Shown here: positions 45,465-54,296 of the stretch, one piece after another
Numbering within the stretch: position 1 is the first letter of the stretch
Layout: each line of letters begins with the position of its first letter
Assembly (NCBI GenBank): GCA_944324865.1
Contig: CALUXW010000002.1
Location: 54,860 to 118,859 of the forward strand
Direction: 5' to 3'
DNA from: Candidatus Gastranaerophilales bacterium
GTDB taxonomy: Bacteria > Cyanobacteriota > Vampirovibrionia > Gastranaerophilales > Gastranaerophilaceae
Length of the DNA stretch: 64,000 nt
Notes under the pieces: generated by a model
Database searches by the model: none
Told to the model about the DNA's origin: nothing
What the model saw: only the letters and a program-made list of their open reading frames with translations
Program-made: the position numbers and the translations under genes

Positions 45465-46141
45465 TGCCTGTTGCACAAGCTGAATTAACAAAAGAGAAAA
45501 TAAGAGAAATTATTGCCAGAAGAGCATCACAAGAATTTAAAAAAGGTGATATTGTAACTCTTGGAATTGGTTTACCAACAGAAATTGCAAATTATATTCC
45601 TGACGAGGCAGGTGTAATATTTCAATCCGAAAATGGTCTTTTAGGAGCAGGCAGACTGCATCAGGGTGAAAGTCCGGACCCAAGAATAATTAATGCGGGT
45701 GGAGCATTTGTTGAGCCAATAAAAGGTTGTTGTTTTTACGACACACAAATGGCATTTACAATTATGCGGGGAGGCCATATTGATGCAACTGTTTTAGGTG
45801 CATTGCAAGTAGATGAAGAAGGAAACCTTGCAAGTTGGATGATACCAAATAAATTTGTTCCTGGCATGGGCGGTTCAATGGATCTTGTTGTAGGCTCAAA
45901 AAGAGTAATCGTTGTAATGGAACATTTGTCAAAAAATCAAATAAAAATTGTAAAAAAATGTGATTTACCACTTACCGCATCAAAAGAAGTTAATATGATA
46001 ATCACAGAAAGATGTGTCTTTGAAGTCACAAATCAAGGACTTTTAATGAGTGAAATTAACCCGATATTTACAATAGAAAATATAAAATCATCTACAGGTG
46101 CTGATTTTAAAATCAGTTCTAGTCTTAAAAAAATGTGCTGA
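45464..46141 (+). CDS. 3-oxoacid/acetate CoA-transferase subunit B
   Basis: 225 residues. The catalytic glutamate sits in FQSENGLLGAG, after GIGLPTEIANYIPDEAG; further landmarks are GGHIDATVLGALQVDEEGNLASWMIP and MGGSMDLVVGSKRVIVVMEH. It is translationally coupled to subunit A, and the two make an alpha2-beta2 or similar enzyme. It ends two bases from the convergent photolyase gene. The family is sure; the substrate pair is not. Confidence 0.93.
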   Translation: MPVAQAELTKEKIREIIARRASQEFKKGDIVTLGIGLPTEIANYIPDEAGVIFQSENGLLGAGRLHQGESPDPRIINAGGAFVEPIKGCCFYDTQMAFTIMRGGHIDATVLGALQVDEEGNLASWMIPNKFVPGMGGSMDLVVGSKRVIVVMEHLSKNQIKIVKKCDLPLTASKEVNMIITERCVFEVTNQGLLMSEINPIFTIENIKSSTGADFKISSSLKKMC

Positions 46142-46142
46142 T

Positions 46143-47405
46143 TTATTTATATTTTTCAATATATTTGTTTACATCAAATTTTTTGCTTGTTGAATTATAT
46201 GTCATAGTACGTATTTTACCTGTCAAATATCTGCTTGAAAAAGCTCTGTCATGCAATGCTCCTATTGACCATAAAATTGCCGTATACCCGCTTGCAGATG
46301 GTGCATCGTATGCGTATTTATCATTTAAATAAATTGCAATTTCTAATGCTTCTTGAGCAGTTTTCGTCCATTTCAAGAACTGTTTTGCCCAATACATTCT
46401 TAAATACCCATGAATTACACCTTCTCTTATAAGCTGTTTTTGCGCTGCATTCCAAAGGGCATCATTTGTTTTTGAATTTTCAAGATCCACTTTTGAATAA
46501 ATATGCTCTCTTAAATCATCTTTGTGCTTTTGAAGACTGTCTTTTGCCCAATTTGGTATACATTTTAAGCTTTTAAAATCCTTACAATAAAGACAAAAAT
46601 TATCTGCAAGTTCTTTTCTTATAATTAATTCTTCAAGAAATGCCTCCTTATTGATATCAGCAGCATTTGCACTAATTACTTCTAAAACTACTCTTTGCGC
46701 TGATATAAAACCTAAGTTTAAATATTTAGACAACCCTGACTGAACATTTACACTCGGATTATTTCTAAATTTTTCATAGTATGGTAATTTCTTTTCTATA
46801 AAATCTGCAACTACAGGGGAAATTTGTGATTCCTCCTTATATTTTGTCAAAAATGAGGCAATGTTTCGGTAAATTTTTCTTCTGAGAGTTGATGCGCCAT
46901 ATTCTTGATTATGCGACAAAAACCTTGCAGGTATTATATTATGAGAATCAACTTCATAAACTTTAAAATCAACATTTTGCAGATAATTCCTGTTTAGAAT
47001 AGGGTTAAAATCAATAACAAGAAGAGCAATAGGTATTTTTTTTAAATATTCCAAAAGTTCATTTTCATCTTTTTTAAATATTTCAAAATCAATTTTATTT
47101 TTCAAAAATTCTGCCATAACTTGTTCTATCTGGTTATTTATAAAATCATCTTTTGGCCTGTAAGAACTCGATTTTATGGAACATATTATTTTGTATGGAA
47201 GGTTCATTTTTTTTGAAACTTCTTTGCAAAATTGCAGTGAAAAATTATCATATGGGCGAATTTCTCTTTCCATAAGATAAATAATTTTTCCTTTTTTTAT
47301 ATCCTTTTGATTAAAATCATATATCCGTGCAGGGTTTAAATTTTTTTCACATAACAAATTTGTTGGTATATAACTTAAAAGGGTATTTCTTATAATTCTT
47401 TGCAT
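46143..47405 (-). CDS. phr: Class II CPD deoxyribodipyrimidine photolyase
   Basis: 420 residues. The class II pattern is clear in the C-terminal FAD domain: ASTLRRKIYRNIASFLTKY, FLEELIIRKELADNF, HGYLRMYWAKQFLKWT, EALEIAIYLNDKY and the terminal LWSIGALHDRAFSSR with GKIRTMTYNSTSKKFDV. An N-terminal Rossmann domain (IIYLMEREIRPYDNFSLQF) precedes it. The enzyme uses blue light to split cyclobutane pyrimidine dimers. It is notable in a genome that otherwise looks like an anaerobic gut dweller. It is convergent with the CoA-transferase and followed upstream by a lysR gene. Confidence 0.92.
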   Translation of the reverse strand: MQRIIRNTLLSYIPTNLLCEKNLNPARIYDFNQKDIKKGKIIYLMEREIRPYDNFSLQFCKEVSKKMNLPYKIICSIKSSSYRPKDDFINNQIEQVMAEFLKNKIDFEIFKKDENELLEYLKKIPIALLVIDFNPILNRNYLQNVDFKVYEVDSHNIIPARFLSHNQEYGASTLRRKIYRNIASFLTKYKEESQISPVVADFIEKKLPYYEKFRNNPSVNVQSGLSKYLNLGFISAQRVVLEVISANAADINKEAFLEELIIRKELADNFCLYCKDFKSLKCIPNWAKDSLQKHKDDLREHIYSKVDLENSKTNDALWNAAQKQLIREGVIHGYLRMYWAKQFLKWTKTAQEALEIAIYLNDKYAYDAPSASGYTAILWSIGALHDRAFSSRYLTGKIRTMTYNSTSKKFDVNKYIEKYK

Positions 47406-47451
47406 TAAATCAGTATGTATTAGAAAAAATTTTAAAACATTACAGAAAAGT

Positions 47452-48327
47452 TTAATTTTTTAGCAAATTTAAAAACAACTTTGCACACTTTGAAAGCGGT
47501 GAATTTTTTCTCCAAGCGAAAAGTACTCCCGCTTCAAGCGTTGGTTTTAGAGGTTTAAAACAAAGATTGCTTTTGCCTGTAAAATTAATCAGTTTGTCTA
47601 TACAAAGAGCATAACCAAAGCCTTCATCCACCATAATTGAGGCGTTGAATAAAAGGTTGTAAGTGCCTACTATGTTAAGCTTTTCAAAGTCATCTCCAAG
47701 CCAGCCCGAGATTAAATTTTTGACTAAAAATTGCCTTGAAGAAAGTATGGGTATGCCTTTTAAATCTTTTGGGGTTATAAAATTCTTTTTGGCAAGCTCT
47801 GCATCTTTTCTCATTAAAACACCCCACTTGTCCTTTTGAGAAAGGCTAATAAAGTCAAACTCTTTTTTGTCAAAAGGTTCAATAAAAAGTCCAAAGTCTA
47901 ACAAACCCTTATCCAGCTTTTCTTTGACGTCTTCGCCGTTTCCGCTGTAAAGATGAAATTTAATATTTTTATATTTTAAGGTAAATTTTTTGGCTGCCTT
48001 CGCAACAACTCTCATAGCATCTGTTTCGCCGCCACCAATATATATTTCTCCCGCTATATTTTTTTCATCATACAAAAATTCACTTTCTGTTTTATCTGCA
48101 AGTTCAATAATCTCTTGAGCCCTTGCCATAAGGAGTTTGCCCTCATCGGTGAGAGTTATTTTTTTGTTTCTTTTGCCGCGGATTAAAAGTTTTGTCTTAA
48201 GCTCGTTTTCTAAATCCATTAGTTGGCGAGAAAGTGTCGGCTGTGTTATGTGCAGTACCTGTGCCGCTTTTGAGATACTTTCCTGTTGCGCTGTTGCTAA
48301 AAAATATTTTAAAACCCTTAGTTCCAT
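47452..48327 (-). CDS. LysR-type transcriptional regulator
   Basis: 291 residues. The N-terminal winged helix reads VLKYFLATAQQESISKAAQVLHITQPTLSRQLMDLENEL, followed by the linker helix and a two-lobed periplasmic-binding-protein-like effector domain. It is divergent from the carboxymuconolactone decarboxylase-cupin gene across 113 bp that contain two inverted repeats. LysR proteins typically control the divergent gene, so this cassette is probably its target. The effector ligand is unknown. Confidence 0.93.
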   Translation of the reverse strand: MELRVLKYFLATAQQESISKAAQVLHITQPTLSRQLMDLENELKTKLLIRGKRNKKITLTDEGKLLMARAQEIIELADKTESEFLYDEKNIAGEIYIGGGETDAMRVVAKAAKKFTLKYKNIKFHLYSGNGEDVKEKLDKGLLDFGLFIEPFDKKEFDFISLSQKDKWGVLMRKDAELAKKNFITPKDLKGIPILSSRQFLVKNLISGWLGDDFEKLNIVGTYNLLFNASIMVDEGFGYALCIDKLINFTGKSNLCFKPLKPTLEAGVLFAWRKNSPLSKCAKLFLNLLKN

Positions 48328-48349
48328 TGTTTAATAATAAATATATTTT

Positions 48350-48389
48350 ATATGCCTGTCAAGCATATAAAACTATACTATATAAGTAT
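48350..48389. promoter_or_regulatory. Two palindromes in the lysR divergent promoter
   Basis: ATATGC/GCATAT arms at 48350-48355 and 48363-48368 (7-nt gap), and a 15-bp palindrome ATACT-ATATA-AGTAT at 48375-48389. The centres lie 23 bp apart, about two helix turns. LysR regulators usually bind such T-N11-A dyads in pairs, so these are the probable recognition and activation sites for the regulator encoded at 48327. Confidence 0.6.
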
Positions 48390-48440
48390 TTGCTATTTAT
48401 TAAAACATGGTAAATAATCATAAAAACAGAGGTGTTAAAT

Positions 48441-49673
48441 ATGAATTTTAAAAAGGTTGTAACTTTTGCTTTGATTGTTGCCCTAATGCAGTCAAATACG
48501 CTATGTGCCATAAGTTTGGAAAGGAAAAAAATGACAAGAGAACAAATTTGCAAAGATAATTTTGAAGCTCTTTTTAATACAAAATGGAATCCAAATGTCG
48601 GAGATGACCCCGAGATGATGTCTGTTTTGCAAAAGTATATTTTTGGCGAGGTCTTTACAATCGGTAAGTTAGATAACAAAACAAGGGAAATGCTAACTGT
48701 TACAACGCTTACTGCTCAACAAACTTTGCCGCAGCTTAAAGCGCATATAAATGCTCTTTTAAATACCGGTGCAACGCCAAATGAGGTAAGAGAGGTTATT
48801 TATCAATGTGCACCTTTTATCGGTTTTCCAAAAACGCTTAACGCAATTAGTGTTATGAATGAAGTCTTTGTTGAAAGGAAAATCCCGCTCCCGCTTGAAA
48901 ACGCATCAACAACAAATGAAAATAACAGGTATAAAGAAGGTCTTAAAATACAAAAACCTCTGTATGGCGATGAAATTAAAAATTCTCTGGAGGGTTTACC
49001 AAATAATGTCGGAGATAAAGTCGCCCGCCTTTTAAGTGAGGTTTGTTTTGGTGATTTTTATACAAGAAAAGGGCTTGACCTTAAAACAAGAGAGCTTTTG
49101 GTTTTAGCAATTTTGATAACCGACGGCAGTGAAAATACTCTTAAAAGTCATATAAAAGGAAATTTAAAGGCCGGTAATACAAAAGAAGATATTGTATCCG
49201 CGATAATTCAGTGTATGCCATATGTAGGCTTTTCTAAAACCTTTAAGGCATTATACATTTTTAAAGACGCAATAGGAGAAAATATTATGCAACAACCTTT
49301 TAGTCAAGGCGAAATTAATCCGTACAGTGAATATTTTACAGGCGTAACACACTTAAATATGCTTGTTCAAAAGGATGAAATGTGGAATTCCTCTATTGGT
49401 AACGTTACTTTTGAAAAAGGTGCAAGAACAAACTGGCACAAGCACTCGGGCGGACAAATTCTGCTTGTAACGGCAGGTGAAGGCAGATACCAAGAAAAAG
49501 GCAAGGAAATTCAAATTTTAAAAACAGGCGATGTGGTAAAAATTCCAAAAGATGTTGTTCACTGGCATGGTGCAGCTCCTGATTGTGAATTTGCGCACAT
49601 TTCAATAGAAACAAATATTCCAAATAATCAAACAACTTGGCTTGAGAAGGTTTCAGACGTTGAGTATAAGTAG
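48441..49673 (+). CDS. Exported double carboxymuconolactone decarboxylase-cupin protein
   Basis: 410 residues from ATG 48441; GAGGT lies 7 nt upstream, and the GTG at 48432 is part of that region. A signal peptide (MNFKKVVTFALIVALMQSNT) is followed by two CMD/AhpD-like domains, each with T-R-E-x-L-T/V and an amphipathic G-A-T/N helix (KTREMLTVTTLTAQQTL and KTRELLVLAILITDGSE), then a cupin (TNWHKHSGGQILLVTAGEGRYQ and a late VHWHGA). One C-x-P-type cysteine per CMD half (QCAPF, QCMPY) is present, not the CxxC of AhpD. The cupin binds a metal through His. Likely antioxidant or ring-cleavage related; no substrate is proven. Confidence 0.82.
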   Translation: MNFKKVVTFALIVALMQSNTLCAISLERKKMTREQICKDNFEALFNTKWNPNVGDDPEMMSVLQKYIFGEVFTIGKLDNKTREMLTVTTLTAQQTLPQLKAHINALLNTGATPNEVREVIYQCAPFIGFPKTLNAISVMNEVFVERKIPLPLENASTTNENNRYKEGLKIQKPLYGDEIKNSLEGLPNNVGDKVARLLSEVCFGDFYTRKGLDLKTRELLVLAILITDGSENTLKSHIKGNLKAGNTKEDIVSAIIQCMPYVGFSKTFKALYIFKDAIGENIMQQPFSQGEINPYSEYFTGVTHLNMLVQKDEMWNSSIGNVTFEKGARTNWHKHSGGQILLVTAGEGRYQEKGKEIQILKTGDVVKIPKDVVHWHGAAPDCEFAHISIETNIPNNQTTWLEKVSDVEYK

Positions 49674-49680
49674 GTAAATA

Positions 49681-50250
49681 ATGAATTTAGAAAAATTTTT
49701 ACAGCATTTAAATTTAGGCAAAGAAGTTGTCGCCAATAGCGAAGAGCATAAGTATATGTCTTATTTGGCTGATGAGGCAATGAAATTATCACACAAGCTT
49801 AATCATAAATACAATCCGCCAAAAGTTGTGTGCGAGTTATTTTTTAAGCTTATAGGCAAACCTGTTGATTATACTTTCAAGCTCTTTCCACCCTTTTATA
49901 CCGATTGCGGAAAAAACATAACGGTTGGAAAAAATGTTTTTATTAACTCTTGTTGCCATTTTCAGGATCAAGGGGGAATTGTTATAGGTGATAATGTCTT
50001 AATCGGGCATAATGTAGTAATCGCAACGCTAAATCATAATCAAAATCCCGAAAAAAGGGCGTCAATTTTGCCTAAATCGGTTAAAATCGGCAATAATGTT
50101 TGGATTGGCTCTAATGCAGTAATTTTGGGCGGGGTTGAAATTCAAGACGGTGCAATAATAGCAGCCGGTGCGGTTGTTGCGAAAAATGTTTTAAAAAATA
50201 CGATTGTAGGCGGTGTTCCTGCAAAGGTTATTAAAGAAATTGAGGTGTAG
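49681..50250 (+). CDS. Maltose/galactoside O-acetyltransferase-like (LbH hexapeptide)
   Basis: 189 residues. An N-terminal helical cap ([13 protein letters not shown]) is followed by left-handed beta-helix hexapeptide repeats ([40 protein letters not shown]) with the catalytic His in [12 protein letters not shown], then [15 protein letters not shown] and [11 protein letters not shown]. This is the Maa/LacA/NodL type, which acetylates sugars with acetyl-CoA. It is 7 bp downstream of the CMD-cupin gene and 4 bp before the hydrolase gene, so it belongs to the LysR cassette. The substrate could be a sugar or a small hydroxyl compound. Confidence 0.88.
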   Translation: MNLEKFLQHLNLGKEVVANSEEHKYMSYLADEAMKLSHKLNHKYNPPKVVCELFFKLIGKPVDYTFKLFPPFYTDCGKNITVGKNVFINSCCHFQDQGGIVIGDNVLIGHNVVIATLNHNQNPEKRASILPKSVKIGNNVWIGSNAVILGGVEIQDGAIIAAGAVVAKNVLKNTIVGGVPAKVIKEIEV

Positions 50251-50253
50251 GTT

Positions 50254-51282
50254 ATGTTTAGAGCAACTATTATTGTATTTTTGTTAATATTTATTGTAGG
50301 AGTAAGTAATATGAGTTTTGCAAAAGAAAACAGTTGGGATAAAGTTTTTGAAAAATCCGACAAAGTAGAAGTTAAAAAAGTTCATTTTAAAAACCGTTTC
50401 GGGATAACTCTTGCGGGCGATATGTATTTGCCAAAGGATTTAAAGAAAGGCGAGAAGTACCCTGCCATTGCAATTTCAGGCCCGTTTGGTGCCGTTAAAG
50501 AACAGGCTTCGGGGCTATATGCTCAAACGCTCGCTCAAAGAGGATTTATAACTCTTGCTTTTGACCCGAGCTATACGGGCGAAAGTGAAGGTACGCCAAG
50601 AGATGTTGCATCACCCGATATTAATACAGAGGATTTTTCGGCTGCTGTTGATTTTTTGTCAAATGAAGAAAATGTCGATGCAGAAAAAATCGGAATACTT
50701 GGTATTTGCGGTTTTGGCGGTTTTGCCCTAAATGCAGCTCAAATTGATACAAGAATTAAAGCGGCGGTAGCTTCGACAATGTATGATATGACAAGAGTAA
50801 GTGCCTTTGGTTATAATGATACTGTTGATGAAAATGCACGCTACGAGCTTAAAAAGAGTTTAAACGAACAAAGAACGAAGGACTTTAAAAATGGTACTTA
50901 CGCTAAAGCCCAAGGCTTACCGGATAAACTAAAAGGGGATGAACCGCAATTCGTAAAAGATTATTGGGATTATTACAAAACAAAAAGAGGATTTCATAAA
51001 AATTCCATAAACTCAAACGGCAAGTGGAATACAACCTCAACTCTTTCGCTTATAAATCTGCCGATTTTAGCTTATGCTAATGAAATAAGAACGCCGATTT
51101 TAATGATACACGGTGAAAATGCCCACAGCAGATATTTTAGCGAAGACGCTTTTAAAAAATTAAAAGGCGAAAATAAAGAACTTTTAATTGTTAAAGATGC
51201 AAACCATGTGGATTTGTACGATAACCTTGATAAAATACCTTTTGATAAGATAGAATTATTTTTTAGAGAAAATTTGAAATAA
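50254..51282 (+). CDS. Exported alpha/beta hydrolase, YcjY/dienelactone hydrolase-like
   Basis: 342 residues with a signal peptide (MFRATIIVFLLIFIVGVSNM). The nucleophile elbow is ILGICGFGGFAL: G-I-C-G-F-G has Cys rather than Ser, as in dienelactone hydrolases. The oxyanion region (AIAISGPFGAVKEQASGLY), an Asp in the HGENAHSRYFS area and the terminal His in KDANHVDLYD are visible. It probably hydrolyses esters or lactones in the periplasm. It is the last gene of the LysR cassette. The CMD plus DLH pairing is also seen in aromatic-ring degradation, but no ring-cleavage enzyme is present, so that is only a suggestion. Confidence 0.82.
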   Translation: MFRATIIVFLLIFIVGVSNMSFAKENSWDKVFEKSDKVEVKKVHFKNRFGITLAGDMYLPKDLKKGEKYPAIAISGPFGAVKEQASGLYAQTLAQRGFITLAFDPSYTGESEGTPRDVASPDINTEDFSAAVDFLSNEENVDAEKIGILGICGFGGFALNAAQIDTRIKAAVASTMYDMTRVSAFGYNDTVDENARYELKKSLNEQRTKDFKNGTYAKAQGLPDKLKGDEPQFVKDYWDYYKTKRGFHKNSINSNGKWNTTSTLSLINLPILAYANEIRTPILMIHGENAHSRYFSEDAFKKLKGENKELLIVKDANHVDLYDNLDKIPFDKIELFFRENLK

Positions 51283-51336
51283 AAACGTATTTTTGCTAAA
51301 ATTACATAAGATTTTGCTAAATATTGGCTTGATGGT

Positions 51337-51732
51337 ATGGAATTGTCAAAACACCTTAAAAAGGTAAATTTTGAAAAATATTTAAACAAACTCAACAAAA
51401 AACTCAAAAATAAAACTGTAATAATATATGGTACAGGTTTATTATTTCAGTGCGTAAAAGAAAACTATGACCTATCAGGGCTTAATATAATTGGTATAAG
51501 TGATATCAAATATAATGAAAATCAAGAAGGGCAGTTTTTTTTAGGTTATAAAATAATTCCCAAAAAAAATATTCTAAATTATAAACCTGATGTTGTTCTT
51601 GTTGCAACACTTAGATATCTTAGAATTATAGAAGATTTTGAAGATAAATTTTTTACCAATTCAAATGTAAAAGTTTATCCACTTGTAAAAGTTCCGTTTT
51701 TGGATTTAATAAGAGAAATCTGGAGTAAATAA
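51337..51732 (+). CDS. Small Rossmann-like (YGTG-type) protein, 131 aa
   Basis: An N-terminal helix KKVNFEKYLNKLNKKLK precedes a strand-loop NKTVIIYGTGLLFQCV, then GLNIIGISDIKY and later DVVLVATLRYL. This resembles the small N-terminal Rossmann module of PglD-like and nucleotide-sugar modifying enzymes. It is paralogous to the 134-aa protein at 56780 and to the N-termini of the two methyltransferases in this locus. It is 2 bp upstream of the CDP-glycerol transferase-like gene, with which it should act. The start is tentative, since no strong ribosome site is seen; function unknown. Confidence 0.6.
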   Translation: MELSKHLKKVNFEKYLNKLNKKLKNKTVIIYGTGLLFQCVKENYDLSGLNIIGISDIKYNENQEGQFFLGYKIIPKKNILNYKPDVVLVATLRYLRIIEDFEDKFFTNSNVKVYPLVKVPFLDLIREIWSK

Positions 51733-51734
51733 AA

Positions 51735-53030
51735 ATGTATTTGCCTTTTTATAAAATTGCTAGAACATTAGCACTTTTTGCTCCATCAAAATATAAATAC
51801 CTTATAAGGCAATGGGGATATGACAATAAGGTAAAACAAAATTTAAAATATATAAATAATAACAAAAAAAGAGTTATAAAAAAACTTAAAAAAGACATTA
51901 AAAAAAGAAGACTAAATGTTGTTTTCTATGTTTACGACCATACAAAATGGAAATGCCAAAGCTTATATGAATTAATGGAAAAAAGTAAAGATTTTAAACC
52001 TTGCATTTTTGTTACAAAAAATTGTGCCAAAAAGGAGAATTTTAATTTCCAAACAAATAATGACTTAAAAAAAGTTTTTAATTTTTTTAAATTAAAAAAT
52101 ATGCGAGTTTTTTTAGCCTATGATACATATAAAGAAAAGTTCATTCCCTTTAAAAATATGCCATTAAAACCTGATATTATTTTTTATCAGCATCCATGGT
52201 ATGTGCAAGAAAGTCAAGGACCTGTTGTATGTTCTAAATTTGCTCTTACTTGTTATGTACCCTATTTCATAGCAACATCAATTTCTCAAACAGAATATTG
52301 TTTAAGATTTCACCAATATGTACAAAATCATTATGTACTTAATGAATTGGTCAAAAATTTTTACTCTAAAAATACGCCAAATAAAGGGGTAAATATAAAA
52401 TCTGTCGGGCATCCGATGTTAGATTTTTTCTATTTAAACAAAAATAAAACCTTCGCAAATGAAAATTATGTGATATATGCGCCGCATTGGTCTGTGGATA
52501 ATAAAAATGTTCTTTTTTGGGGTACTTTCTTATGGTGCGGACAATTCATACTTAATTATGCAAAAAAACATCCTGAAATTAATTGGGTATTTAAGCCACA
52601 TCCCTGTCTTAAAGGATACCTAAAAAATAATAATTATTTAACTAAAGAGGAAATAGAGCAGTACTGGCAAGCTTGGGCAAAAGTTGGTACAATTTGCGAA
52701 AATGGTAATTATCTTGATATATTTATGCAATCAAAAGCAATGATAACTGATTGCGGTTCCTTTGAAACAGAATATCTTTTGACAAAAAAGCCCCTTATTC
52801 ATTTAAAATCTGCAGGTGCCATGCCATTTAACCCATCTGTTGAAAAAATCGTACAGACTTATTACAATGTTCAAAATATTGATGAGTTAAAGGAAACATT
52901 AGATAGGGTTGTTATAGAAAATATTGATGATAAAAAACAAGAACGTATAGAAATTATAAGAAAATTGAATTATGAAAATAATTTTGCCGCACAAAATATT
53001 ATTGATGATCTTTTAAAAACTCTTTTGTGA
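51735..53030 (+). CDS. CDP-glycerol:poly(glycerophosphate) glycerophosphotransferase-like
   Basis: 431 residues. The TagB/TagF-type C-terminal domain shows YAPHWSV, a late KPHPCLKG, then the D-I-F-M-Q-S-K-A-M-I-T-D-C-G-S-F-E-T-E-Y pattern with the conserved acidic and Ser residues that bind the CDP-alcohol. Family members polymerise teichoic acids or add phospho-alcohol groups to glycans. Given the CMP-phosphonate genes nearby, the donor could be CMP-hydroxyethylphosphonate instead of CDP-glycerol; this is inference. It overlaps the opposing methyltransferase gene by 18 bp. Confidence 0.8.
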   Translation: MYLPFYKIARTLALFAPSKYKYLIRQWGYDNKVKQNLKYINNNKKRVIKKLKKDIKKRRLNVVFYVYDHTKWKCQSLYELMEKSKDFKPCIFVTKNCAKKENFNFQTNNDLKKVFNFFKLKNMRVFLAYDTYKEKFIPFKNMPLKPDIIFYQHPWYVQESQGPVVCSKFALTCYVPYFIATSISQTEYCLRFHQYVQNHYVLNELVKNFYSKNTPNKGVNIKSVGHPMLDFFYLNKNKTFANENYVIYAPHWSVDNKNVLFWGTFLWCGQFILNYAKKHPEINWVFKPHPCLKGYLKNNNYLTKEEIEQYWQAWAKVGTICENGNYLDIFMQSKAMITDCGSFETEYLLTKKPLIHLKSAGAMPFNPSVEKIVQTYYNVQNIDELKETLDRVVIENIDDKKQERIEIIRKLNYENNFAAQNIIDDLLKTLL

Positions 53031-54215
53031 TTTTCTAATATAAATACTTCCACTACCTAGGTTTACTGGCAATTTTGTTGCAACATTATTTTCTTTTAAG
53101 TAAGCTTTTATAAAATCACTAAAAAACTCTATTTTAAAATTTTTATTATACATCAAAAAAGCCCGCAGCATAAAAGCTTCATTCCAAAACCTTCTTTGTA
53201 CAAGCCACTCTTTTGGATATGAAAAATTATTAAATACATCATGAAAATGCACAATTACCCCTTTATTAAGTTTAGGGATTATCTCAAAAAATATTTTTAA
53301 AACATCACTGTTTATTTTTGCAACATGGCTTGAATCCACAAAAAGAATGTCGCTTTCTTTTAACTTAAGAAAAATATTTATATTAACATCCTGGAGCCTT
53401 TTTTCTTGCACTTCAATATTTTCTATACCCACACCTAAAACTTCTTTTAACCTTTTTGGATTTGGTTCAATACATGTAAGTTTTATTTTATTTTTAAAAA
53501 ACTCCTTATTTACATCGAGCATAAAACCTGTTGAGTATCCTGATCCTATTTCGATAATCCTTTCAGGTTTATTTTTCAGCATCATCCCATAAAGACAGTA
53601 TGCATCGTAAGGATGAAACCAAATATTATTAAGATAATAGTGTTTTTTATTAATTTTATCTCTAGGAATTTTTATCTTACTGTAAACATCTTCAAAATAT
53701 TTTAAATTTTCTAACTGAAGTTTTAAATTTAAATCTATACCTTCAAAACAAAGCTGTCTTTCATCGAATTCTTTTAAACATATAGCCTCATTTATATCCT
53801 GAGATGACGGAAGCGCAGAATAGTAATGACCAAATGGATACCTCTCTTTAATGGAACCATTATTAAAAGCATTGCCTGCATCTTTTATAATTTGTTTATT
53901 AATTTCCCTTACAACACTATTGCTTAAGGTTAATGTTTTTACACTCCCATATGAATTTAAAATACCTTTGAGAAATTTTGCATGTGAAACAGAAGCTATT
54001 ATATATAAATCAATTTGTTTATTTTCTACAGCATTTTTTGGGTCCAAAATTTTAATACCTTCAAAAAATCCCGTCTTTACAGAATCAATAAAACAGACTA
54101 CATTTATATCGGGACGCTTTTTTATAATATTTTCATAAAAGTATTTAGCAATTATTGAAGTTGAAAAAATTGCAACTTTAGCATTTTTTTTAATTTTTTC
54201 CGAAAAACTATCCAT
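53013..54215 (-). CDS. Fusion: Rossmann-like module + class I methyltransferase
   Basis: 400 residues. Residues 10-110 are a Rossmann-like module (KNAKVAIFSTSIIAKYFYE, FIDSVKTGFFEGIKI). From about 170 a SAM methyltransferase domain follows, with motif I RIIEIGSGYSTGFML, CIEPNPKRL and DILFVDSSHVAKI, plus a C-terminal HFHDVFNNF. It is of the type found with cephalosporin hydroxylase-like or polysaccharide methyltransferases. It is convergent with the CDP-glycerol transferase-like gene and divergent from a GT2. It likely methylates a sugar in this surface glycan. Confidence 0.8.
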   Translation of the reverse strand: MDSFSEKIKKNAKVAIFSTSIIAKYFYENIIKKRPDINVVCFIDSVKTGFFEGIKILDPKNAVENKQIDLYIIASVSHAKFLKGILNSYGSVKTLTLSNSVVREINKQIIKDAGNAFNNGSIKERYPFGHYYSALPSSQDINEAICLKEFDERQLCFEGIDLNLKLQLENLKYFEDVYSKIKIPRDKINKKHYYLNNIWFHPYDAYCLYGMMLKNKPERIIEIGSGYSTGFMLDVNKEFFKNKIKLTCIEPNPKRLKEVLGVGIENIEVQEKRLQDVNINIFLKLKESDILFVDSSHVAKINSDVLKIFFEIIPKLNKGVIVHFHDVFNNFSYPKEWLVQRRFWNEAFMLRAFLMYNKNFKIEFFSDFIKAYLKENNVATKLPVNLGSGSIYIRKSQKSF

Positions 54216-54296
54216 TTACATCCCTTGCAAAAAGACTTGGCGGTATTATATCAAAAAAATATTTACAAATAAAGTTTTATGTGTAAATATCTATTT

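Noticed and set aside
53347..54138. Plus-strand frames opposite the methyltransferase
   Set aside because: Both are Ser/Phe/Ile-rich antisense readings without ribosome sites; the minus-strand SAM motifs are clear.
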